Origin: Chlamydiota bacterium
GTDB lineage: Bacteria; Chlamydiota; Chlamydiia; Chlamydiales; SM23-39
DNA: 11,675 nucleotides
Direction: 5' to 3'
Assembly: GCA_021772165.1 (NCBI GenBank)
Contig: JAJFMM010000090.1
Location: 1 to 11,675 of the forward strand
Shown: in pieces, positions 1 through 5,362 of the stretch
Layout: the number at the start of each line of letters is the position of its first letter
Position numbering within the stretch: the stretch's first letter is position 1
Program-made: the position numbers and the translations under genes
Notes under the pieces: model-generated
The model's input: only the letters and a program-made list of their open reading frames with translations
Databases searched by the model: none
What the model was told of the DNA's origin: nothing

Positions 1-1
1 T

Positions 2-802
2 TCTTCAGTAAAAAAGCAATGCTTGGAATTGAGAGATCAGCTTGGTAAAAGCGATCTTGAGGAACGCGTAAATAATTTGTTTACCGGCTATCTGGAGTTG
101 ATGGATTGCGGTTGTTACTCAAATGCAAAAGATTTTTACAAAGTAATCCAAGGGGGAGTTGCTTCCTTTGATCCGGCGCTTGTCAAAGAGGTGGACCTAG
201 TGCAAAAAGCGGCGAAAGCCTTTCTCACACTTCACGAAGAGGGATTGCGGCACAAAGAATTGGCAGTGAAGCAGCCTGAAGAGGGGCCTCGTTTAAAGCA
301 CTGGTTTGTGCTCTATCTCGATGAGTTGAATGTTGCTGTAGCAGAAGGAGATGTAGATAAAATCAAAGCAGTCATGCAGAACATCTTCTATATGCAAGAG
401 AAGCTCAAAGAGATCGGCGGATCGGAGGAGACAAAAAACCTCAGCGCTTTGTGTGATGCAAGGATCGAAGAGATCGATCCGGAGCAGGCGTTTCGCGAAG
501 AGATCAGGAGCTGGTCCAAATGGATGGTCTCCAATGTTGCAAAGCCTATGGGTCTCACCGCCCTAGTGGCAAGTAGTGTGATTGTGCCAATGGCTTTGCA
601 CGTAGGTATTAAGAGCGGTGTTGACCGTGTCTTTGGAAGTGAAATCGGCGTAGCAGGCATCGCAGCAGGTAGTGCTATGGGCTTTTTCCGAAGTGCAAGA
701 TCTGCAAATCTGGTTGGCATGACCTCATCAGCATTTATCTTTAGTGCATTTATTATACAGCTCAACAATCAGTTAGCTAGCTATCAAGTTCAGCAAGCAT
801 AA
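2..802 (+). CDS. Unrecognised protein with hydrophobic C-terminus (5'-partial)
   Basis: The reading frame is open from the first bases of the window with no stop, so this is most likely the 3' part of a gene that begins upstream. A TTG at 23 is the only early start-like codon, and no Shine-Dalgarno site precedes it. The visible part (about 266 residues) is soluble, charged and probably helical for its first two thirds. It then has three hydrophobic stretches, near residues 177-196, 208-222 and 232-249 when counted from the TTG. The layout of a helical domain followed by a hydrophobic tail would suit a membrane-anchored or secreted host-interaction protein, but I recognise no family. The last codons (QLASYQVQQA) are repeated about 99 bp downstream. 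The neighbouring permease is convergent, so the two are not in one operon. Confidence 0.7.
   Translation, partial: SSVKKQCLELRDQLGKSDLEERVNNLFTGYLELMDCGCYSNAKDFYKVIQGGVASFDPALVKEVDLVQKAAKAFLTLHEEGLRHKELAVKQPEEGPRLKHWFVLYLDELNVAVAEGDVDKIKAVMQNIFYMQEKLKEIGGSEETKNLSALCDARIEEIDPEQAFREEIRSWSKWMVSNVAKPMGLTALVASSVIVPMALHVGIKSGVDRVFGSEIGVAGIAAGSAMGFFRSARSANLVGMTSSAFIFSAFIIQLNNQLASYQVQQA
770..796 (+). repeat. 27-bp direct repeat, copy 1 (3' end of the first gene)
   Basis: This stretch encodes the last residues QLASYQVQQ of the first gene. It recurs at 869-895 with one mismatch (A to G, turning the Ser codon into Gly). The copies are offset by 99 bp. Weaker similarity continues about 25 bp past each copy, in the purine-rich tract containing 'aagaaa'. 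Confidence 0.85.
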
Positions 803-825
803 TACTCTCTAAGAAAAGAAAAGAA

Positions 826-868
826 CAGGATAGGCAGGATCGCCTTCGGCGGCAGGATATGCAGGATT
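826..868. repeat. CAGGAT-type periodic repeat element with small hairpin
   Basis: CAGGAT occurs four times, at 826, 835, 853 and 862, with spacings of 9, 18 and 9 bases, so the element has a 9-base period. The central 18-base unit contains CGCC-TTC-GGCG, a 4-bp stem with a triloop at 841-851. The block lies between two convergent genes and between the two copies of the 27-bp direct repeat. It resembles a dispersed intergenic repeat, but only one copy is in the window, so dispersal is not shown. No T-run follows the hairpin, so a terminator role is doubtful. Confidence 0.55.
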
Positions 869-901
869 CAGTTAGCTGGCTATCAAGTTCAGCAATCTTA
901 G
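869..901 (+). pseudogene. Remnant gene end: second copy of the 3' tail (QLAGYQVQQS-stop)
   Basis: This is the second copy of the 27-bp repeat. Read in the matching frame it encodes QLAGYQVQQS followed by TAG at 899-901, so the copy carries an intact but different stop context. It cannot be expressed as a gene. It is either the last codons of a deleted tandem paralogue of the first gene, or a local duplication flanking the CAGGAT element. It ends just before the stop codon of the convergent permease. Confidence 0.55.
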
Positions 902-908
902 GAACCTC

Positions 909-2105
909 TTAAGAAATAAGGTGCTGCAACACTTCTCCAGCTAGAATCAATAGAGCAAACAGCATCAGAAACATGAGTAGCGGCTTGCCCCCAGGTAGCT
1001 GTCGACGGTCTCTCGGATAGTGTTTCATGTAGCGGCAGATCCAAGCCATTAGGGGCGGCATCAGTCCAAAGAGAAACGCACAGCTAACTCCTCCTGCATA
1101 TCCCAGAGCGACTAGAAAAATATTCGGATAGATCAGAGCGACCACTAGAGGAAAGAGGAAGATGGTAAGAATCAAAAGCGTCTTGTTTGTTCCCTTCTTT
1201 TTCATCTTCAGGCCATCTGCCATGAAATCAAAGAAGGAGAGTGCTAGCGGCACGAAAGAGGTTGTCATGGCGAAAAAGGCAAAGGCTTTGCCAATCGCAT
1301 TGAGCGCTGGGCTCTGGACGTAGTACTTCAGCGGCTCAACGGCATTTTTACCCGCGGCAGCTGCGTCAGAGAGAGCTTGATGCGGTAAAATCCCCAGAAT
1401 CAGTAATTCCCAAACGAGGTAGACGACAAGAGGGATTGAAGCTCCAATGAAGATCGCTAGCCGGACTTTGCGTACATCTCGCTTCATGTAGGTCATCAGC
1501 GTCGGCAAGATCACTTGAAAGGTAAAGGCAGTAAAGAGGATGGGCAGTGCGATCCAGGCCTTGTTCCAATCCATATGAGTGAGAAGAGATGTGTTGACGT
1601 AGCCGTAGGAGACGGCGATGAAGGCGAGGTAGGAGAGAATCACTCCGCTGATCAAGACCATATTGATCCGATCCACCACCTGCGTTCCAAAATAGACGAT
1701 TGCAGCGATGGGGATGAGGTAGAGAACGGTCCAGATCGAGGCGGGCAAGCCGCTTTCTCCAAAGATATCGAAAAGGACTGCACCACCTCCGACGATGTGG
1801 GCAATCATCACTGCTAAGAAAAGAAAGAGGTAAGTGACCCAGAAAATCGCTTTTCCCGCAGGTCCAAGCAATCTTTCTCCCATCGAGATGAAGCTCGTAT
1901 CCGGGGGCATAGAGAGGCTGACCTCTACAATCAGAAGCGCCGTGGAGATCATGAAGATCCAGCAGATAAGATAGGTTAGGACAGATGGTAGAAAGCCGCC
2001 GGCTCCTGTTGCAACAGGCATGGCGAGCATGCCAACGCCAATCGATGTTCCTGCAATAAGCAGTGAGCCCCCAATGACGTGTCCCGTGGAGTGAAAGATC
2101 TTCAT
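909..2105 (-). CDS. tyrP: Aromatic amino acid permease, TyrP/Mtr/TnaB (HAAAP) family
   Basis: This is a predicted inner-membrane secondary transporter importing tyrosine or tryptophan by proton symport. The N-terminus carries the family signature GGSLLIAGTSIGVGML followed by AMP, the unwound first helix. About eleven hydrophobic segments follow. At 398 residues it is close to the usual length (about 400). I chose the ATG at 2105 because AGAGGAA sits just upstream; a TTG 18 bases further out has no such site. The stop lies a few bases beyond the duplicated tail of the convergent gene. Chlamydiae often carry tyrP copies to take aromatic amino acids from the host, which fits this context. The sequence does not tell tyrosine from tryptophan specificity, so the symbol is a family-level assignment. 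Confidence 0.9.
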   Translation of the reverse strand: MKIFHSTGHVIGGSLLIAGTSIGVGMLAMPVATGAGGFLPSVLTYLICWIFMISTALLIVEVSLSMPPDTSFISMGERLLGPAGKAIFWVTYLFLFLAVMIAHIVGGGAVLFDIFGESGLPASIWTVLYLIPIAAIVYFGTQVVDRINMVLISGVILSYLAFIAVSYGYVNTSLLTHMDWNKAWIALPILFTAFTFQVILPTLMTYMKRDVRKVRLAIFIGASIPLVVYLVWELLILGILPHQALSDAAAAGKNAVEPLKYYVQSPALNAIGKAFAFFAMTTSFVPLALSFFDFMADGLKMKKKGTNKTLLILTIFLFPLVVALIYPNIFLVALGYAGGVSCAFLFGLMPPLMAWICRYMKHYPRDRRQLPGGKPLLMFLMLFALLILAGEVLQHLIS

Positions 2106-2190
2106 GTGTTCCTCTTTAAACAAATAGTATGAGAGTACTCGGAGGCGGGGATTTTAATAAAGTAGGGAAGAGGTTCGGGAGATCCAAAAC

Positions 2191-2213
2191 AGGAGGTGAG
2201 TGCCTCATCTCCT
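2191..2213. promoter_or_regulatory. Hairpin containing a perfect Shine-Dalgarno sequence
   Basis: The left arm AGGAGGTGAG pairs with the right arm CTCATCTCCT across a TGC loop, giving ten pairs with one G-T wobble. The left arm contains the full anti-16S complement AGGAGGTGA on the plus strand. No suitably spaced ATG follows on that strand. Read on the minus strand, the structure would lie in the 5' leader of the permease mRNA, about 90 bases before its start. It may be a leader structure or chance. Confidence 0.35.
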
Positions 2214-2275
2214 TCTCCATTAGCTATTCGCTAGTTTACATAACATGTATTATCAGACGTTCTACGAGCGGCTCT

Positions 2276-2290
2276 AGCTTTAATAAAGCT
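2276..2290. promoter_or_regulatory. Perfect 15-bp palindrome, possible operator
   Basis: AGCTTTA and TAAAGCT are perfect inverted arms around a single A. The site lies 58 bp before the glycosyltransferase start and on the far side of the hairpin from the permease. A dimeric repressor site is one possibility; no regulator is visible in the window. Confidence 0.3.
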
Positions 2291-2347
2291 GTGTGAAAAT
2301 ATGTTTTATCATGCTTTACTAAGCCTTCTTTAGATTGGGATTGTTTT

Positions 2348-3301
2348 GTGAAGAGATCGATTTGTTTAAACATGATTGTGAAAGATGAGAGCCCCGTCAT
2401 TCGGCGCTGCCTCGATTCGGTCCGAGGGCTCATCGACTCTTGGGTCATCGTCGATACAGGCTCGACTGATGGAACTAAAGAGCTCATCCGAGAGTCTCTC
2501 AAAGAGTTCCCCGGACAGCTGCATGAGCGCCCTTGGGTCGATTTTGCTCACAACCGCAATGAGGCGCTAGAGCTAGCCCGCGGCACTTCAGACTACTTGC
2601 TCTTTATCGATGCTGACGATGAGTTGGTCTATGATGAAGCCGTTCTTGATCTGAAGAAGGATTGCTATCTGGTGCAGCGTAAAAAACCGAGCTCCGATAC
2701 AGGAATCTCTTACGCCGTTTTACTGGTTAAGAGCTGCTTGAATTGGAAATGGATCGGCGTCCTACATGAATTGCCACAAAGCACTCAGGCTCAATCGCAC
2801 GCTGTTTTAAAGGGTTATTGCAACCTCGATCATGGTGATGGTCATCGCTCCCAAGATCCTGATGAGTATAAGAAGGATATCCTAGTTTTAGAAGCGGCTC
2901 TCAAGAAAGATCCGACGAACACGCGCTATGCCTTTTTCCTGGCCGAGACCTACAAATGGCAGGGATGGGATTTTCAGGCTATCGAGGCTTATCGGCAAAG
3001 AGTGCAGATGCAGGGCAATGAGCAAGAGGTCTATTGGTCTCTCTACTGTATCGCAAAGCTCCAAGGAGATTTGAGTGCTTATTGTCAGGCGCATCAATAT
3101 CGCCCCTCTAGAATCGAGCCAATCTATGAGATCCTGACGCTGCTTAAGGAGCGAGAGTGCTGGTTTCTCATCTGGTTGCTCTCTCGCTACGCTCTTCCGG
3201 TGCCTCTCTCCCGCGATTTTCTCTTTGTGGAGAGTTGGGTCTATGAATGGGGTATTCAGCGCTACTATGAGACCTCTGTTGCAAAGCTGGGGAATCAATG
3301 A
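2348..3301 (+). CDS. Family 2 glycosyltransferase with C-terminal TPR-like helices (copy 1)
   Basis: This is a GT-A-fold glycosyltransferase expected to move a sugar from a nucleotide-sugar donor to an unknown acceptor in the cytoplasm. The N-terminal domain shows LNMIVKDES (7-15), the nucleotide-binding VDTGSTDGT (35-43), FAHNRNEAL (66-74), the metal-binding DADDE (88-92) and GVLHE (137-141). From about residue 173 a helical region resembles TPR repeats (ALKKDPTNTRYAFFLAETYK). The start is GTG; the paralogue downstream begins with the same MKRSICLNMIVK, which supports it although the ribosome binding site is weak. Its TGA overlaps the next gene's ATG (ATGA at 3298), so the two are translationally coupled. 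At 317 residues it ends at SVAKLGNQ and lacks the last 24 or so residues of its neighbour. Confidence 0.88.
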   Translation: MKRSICLNMIVKDESPVIRRCLDSVRGLIDSWVIVDTGSTDGTKELIRESLKEFPGQLHERPWVDFAHNRNEALELARGTSDYLLFIDADDELVYDEAVLDLKKDCYLVQRKKPSSDTGISYAVLLVKSCLNWKWIGVLHELPQSTQAQSHAVLKGYCNLDHGDGHRSQDPDEYKKDILVLEAALKKDPTNTRYAFFLAETYKWQGWDFQAIEAYRQRVQMQGNEQEVYWSLYCIAKLQGDLSAYCQAHQYRPSRIEPIYEILTLLKERECWFLIWLLSRYALPVPLSRDFLFVESWVYEWGIQRYYETSVAKLGNQ

Positions 3302-4323
3302 AGAGATCGATTTGCCTCAACATGATCGTAAAAAATGAGTCTCAGGTGATTCTGCGCTGTCTCGACTCTGTAAAAGCGTGGATCGACTGCTGGGTCATTG
3401 TGGATACAGGATCAACGGATGGGACGCAGGAGCTGATCCTAGATGCTCTGAGTGGTATTCCTGGGCAGTTGCATGAGAGTCCTTGGGTCGATTTTGCTCA
3501 CAATCGCAATGAGGCGCTAGGTCTGGCTAAAGACAAGGCAGACTATCTACTGTTTCTCGATGCGGACGATGAGCTCGTTTTTACGGGAGCAACTCCCCTT
3601 CTTGAGCTCGACTACTATCATTGTGTGCAAAGACAAACAAACGCCACTAGCAGCTCTTATGTGCTGCTGCTCGCGGCGTCTCATCTCGACTGGCGCTGGA
3701 ATGGAGTGATCCATGAGAGGCTTTTGAGCACACAGGCAAAGAGCCACGCCGTGTTGCACGAGCTCTACAATCTCTATCATGAAGATGGCTGCCGCTCTAA
3801 AAATCCGCAAAAGTATCTCGATGATGCGGCTCTTTTAGAAAAGGAGCCGGATAACGAGCGCTCTGTCTTTTTTCTCGCAGAATCGCTGCGCTGGGCCGGC
3901 GCTGAGTCGCGAGCCATCGAGGCGTATCGGAAGAGAGCTGCTATGGGCGGTGCGGCAGAAGAGGTCTACTGGTCGCTCTACTGTCTAGCTCAACTGACGA
4001 AGGATTTCAGTGCGTTTTGCCAGGCGCATCAATTTAGGCCGTCGAGAATCGAGCCGCTGTATGATCTGGGAAACCAATGTATCGAGAAGAGGTGGTGGCT
4101 GCTGCTCTGGCTCATCTCCCGCTACGCCCTCCCCTCACCTCTTTCAAACGATCTCCTGCATGTGGATAGCTGGATCTATGATTGGGGAATTTTGCTGCAC
4201 ACAGCGATCTCTTCTGCAAAGTTGGGGAAAAAGGAAGCGGCGCTCGATGCCTTTCACGAGCTTTTGAAAAAAGAGAGTTTGCCGGATCTGCAGCGCACGC
4301 AGATTCTTCAGTCGATCCAATGA
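3298..4323 (+). CDS. Family 2 glycosyltransferase with C-terminal TPR-like helices (copy 2)
   Basis: This tandem paralogue of the preceding gene has 341 residues. It shows the same motifs at the same positions: LNMIVKNES, VDTGSTDGT (35-43), FAHNRNEAL (66-74), DADDE (88-92) and GVIHE. The TPR-like C-terminal half is also shared (EKEPDNERSVFFLAESLRWA, then EEVYWSLYC), and the full helical tail KLGKKEAALDAFHELLKKE is present. The ATG lies inside the ATGA overlap with copy 1. Some DNA blocks are almost identical between copies, such as 3481-3520 against 2531-2570, which differ at one of 40 positions, while neighbouring stretches differ widely. The acceptor and pathway cannot be told from sequence. 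Modification of surface glycans or of proteins would both fit. Mobile-element debris begins just after the stop. Confidence 0.88.
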   Translation: MKRSICLNMIVKNESQVILRCLDSVKAWIDCWVIVDTGSTDGTQELILDALSGIPGQLHESPWVDFAHNRNEALGLAKDKADYLLFLDADDELVFTGATPLLELDYYHCVQRQTNATSSSYVLLLAASHLDWRWNGVIHERLLSTQAKSHAVLHELYNLYHEDGCRSKNPQKYLDDAALLEKEPDNERSVFFLAESLRWAGAESRAIEAYRKRAAMGGAAEEVYWSLYCLAQLTKDFSAFCQAHQFRPSRIEPLYDLGNQCIEKRWWLLLWLISRYALPSPLSNDLLHVDSWIYDWGILLHTAISSAKLGKKEAALDAFHELLKKESLPDLQRTQILQSIQ

Positions 4324-4332
4324 AGGACATTT

Positions 4333-4521
4333 AAGTCTTGCACGCCCCGTGTTTGCTGGGATCTCTTTGCGCACCTCTTTTTTGATCCATCCATAGGCGG
4401 GTTGTACATTATGTGTCGGATGGACACCGTCCATAAAACAGATCGTTTCGTCCGCGCCAAGTTCTTCCCTAAGTTTTTCGTATCCAGCCACCCATTCTTC
4501 CTGCATTTCTAAATTAATCAA
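4333..4521 (-). pseudogene. IS630-family transposase fragment
   Basis: On the minus strand one frame reads EEWVAGYEKLREEL, then DETICFMDGVHPTHN, PAYGWIKK, EIPANTGR and ARL. This matches the second catalytic block of IS630-type DDE transposases, where the Asp of FMDGVHP is catalytic and YGW plus the NTGR-like stretch follow. Only about 63 codons remain. The N-terminal helix-turn-helix, the first Asp, the final Glu and both terminal inverted repeats are missing, and there is no proper start. Beyond position 4333 the frame runs into the antisense of the glycosyltransferase end. It is a dead internal scrap lying between a whole glycosyltransferase gene and a broken one. Confidence 0.8.
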
Positions 4522-4541
4522 ATAAACTCAATAAAACTAAC

Positions 4542-4676
4542 TTGAGTAAAGAGGTGCTGTTTAGCGCCTCTTCTGCGTATCTAGGTAAGGGCGAGGAGGC
4601 TGTTTTTCAGGCGCTTTTGCGAAAAGAGGGCCTTCCTTATGAGCAGCGAAAGAAAATAGAGCAATTCTTTCCTTAG
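4542..4676 (+). pseudogene. C-terminal remnant of a third glycosyltransferase paralogue
   Basis: One frame encodes LFSASSAYLGKGEEAV, then FQALLRKEGLPYEQRKK and IEQFFP before TAG at 4674. It aligns with the last 40 or so residues of copy 2 (SSAKLGKKEAALDAFHELL, then KKESLPDLQR), sharing the SSA-LGK and LL-KE-LP pattern. The catalytic domain is absent, and the frame closes at TAA 4515 upstream with no ribosome binding site. I read it as the tail of a third tandem copy, or the lost tail of copy 1, cut off by an IS630 insertion and later deletion. Confidence 0.65.
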
Positions 4677-4685
4677 GCGGGATTG

Positions 4686-4723
4686 TATAATAGTTTTTAG
4701 GTTATTAATGCTTTCTTTATAAT
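4686..4723 (+). promoter_or_regulatory. Candidate promoter region for the 4791 gene
   Basis: Two exact TATAAT hexamers lie at 4686-4691 and 4718-4723 in a very AT-rich stretch upstream of the small orphan gene. Neither has a good -35 hexamer at 16-18 bases, so which one is used, if either, is uncertain. Confidence 0.35.
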
Positions 4724-4748
4724 ATTAGTGTATAGTGGGAAATGAACC

Positions 4749-4763
4749 TATTACTAGGTAATA
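4749..4763. promoter_or_regulatory. 15-bp palindrome in the 5' leader, possible operator
   Basis: TATTAC and GTAATA are perfect 6-bp inverted arms around TAG. The site lies between the candidate -10 boxes and the ribosome binding site of the 4791 gene. It could be a repressor site; AT-rich DNA also gives such palindromes by chance. Confidence 0.3.
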
Positions 4764-4790
4764 ATATAATTTAAAAAATAAGGAGAACAA

Positions 4791-5312
4791 ATGAGCTCGG
4801 TAAATAACATTAACAATTATGTTTCTTCGAATGTTCAGCCGGTTACACAGGCGAATGCAACTGAACCTGTAAAGCAACAATCCCGTGGAGCTAATTACCT
4901 TTGGTCAGAACTTTCCCATCTAGAATCAACTGCTGACCGAATAAAGGCAGATGCTGGAAACATAGAAGCATTAAAAAAAGACGAGATATATTTAAATGAT
5001 GCAATTAGACCTTTGGTTGGTACAAATATTAACTTGCTAGTCAAAGACTTTCAAGATGTACTTTCCGGCGAGATGGGTCCCATTAGCCCTTCAGAGAAGA
5101 CATGGGTTTCGCAGACTCTATCTAATTTTAATGGAGATGATTCGGGTAAACTTGCTACGGATTTTATAGGAAAGTATAATGCGTTGTACAGTGCAGTCGA
5201 CTATGCAATTACCATGGGAGATTCTTCTGCAATTGCAGATGCAGCTGATGCTTTTGCAAAGCCTTTCAAGGATGCCGCAAATGGGCTTACGCCTCTACCA
5301 ACAAACTCATAA
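4791..5312 (+). CDS. Small orphan protein, candidate secreted protein (unknown function)
   Basis: This 173-residue protein belongs to no family I recognise. The start is well supported: AAGGAG lies five bases before the ATG. The first 35 residues are rich in Asn, Ser, Val, Gln and Thr with almost no charge and no hydrophobic signal peptide. That composition is typical of type III secretion N-termini but not proof of one. The rest looks helical (LSHLESTADRIKADAGNIEA; ADAADAFAKPFKDAANGL) with no membrane segment. The gene is a free-standing unit: AT-rich upstream region, palindrome, strong ribosome binding site and a strong terminator 21 bp after the stop. Its base composition looks more AT-rich than that of the glycosyltransferases and the transporter around it, and it adjoins IS630 debris, so recent acquisition is possible. 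Confidence 0.75.
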   Translation: MSSVNNINNYVSSNVQPVTQANATEPVKQQSRGANYLWSELSHLESTADRIKADAGNIEALKKDEIYLNDAIRPLVGTNINLLVKDFQDVLSGEMGPISPSEKTWVSQTLSNFNGDDSGKLATDFIGKYNALYSAVDYAITMGDSSAIADAADAFAKPFKDAANGLTPLPTNS

Positions 5313-5332
5313 GCAATCCAAACTGAATACTC

Positions 5333-5361
5333 CCTATCCGCAAGGTTCTGCGGATAGGTTT
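5333..5361 (+). terminator. Rho-independent terminator
   Basis: The arms CCTATCCGCA and TGCGGATAGG pair perfectly over 10 bp around an AGGTTC loop and are followed by TTTATT. The hairpin lies 21 bp after the stop of the 4791 gene and ends just before the convergent transporter gene. It works best for the plus strand; on the minus strand no T-run follows. Confidence 0.85.
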
Positions 5362-5362
5362 A

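Larger units (their letters stand above)
2106..2347. other. Divergent intergenic region with two inverted repeats
   Basis: This 242-bp gap separates the permease (leftward) from the glycosyltransferase pair (rightward). I see no gene in it. It holds a 10-bp hairpin with a triloop at 2191-2213 and a 15-bp palindrome at 2276-2290, reported separately. It probably contains both promoters, but I could not identify a convincing -35/-10 pair for either direction. Confidence 0.6.

Noticed and set aside
388..768. A 126-codon minus-strand frame opposite the first gene
   Set aside because: The plus-strand frame is longer, reaches the window edge and gives a coherent helical protein; the reverse frame has no ribosome binding site or recognisable features.
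841..851. The CGCC-TTC-GGCG hairpin as a terminator for either convergent gene
   Set aside because: The stem is only 4 bp and no T-run follows directly on either strand; it fits better as part of the CAGGAT repeat.
826..868. CAGGAT repeats as a CRISPR array
   Set aside because: Units are 6 bp at a 9-base period, with no 25-40 base repeats or spacers and no cas genes.
2106..2123. A TTG start 18 bases upstream for the aromatic amino acid permease
   Set aside because: The ATG at 2105 has AGAGGAA just upstream and begins where the family normally begins.
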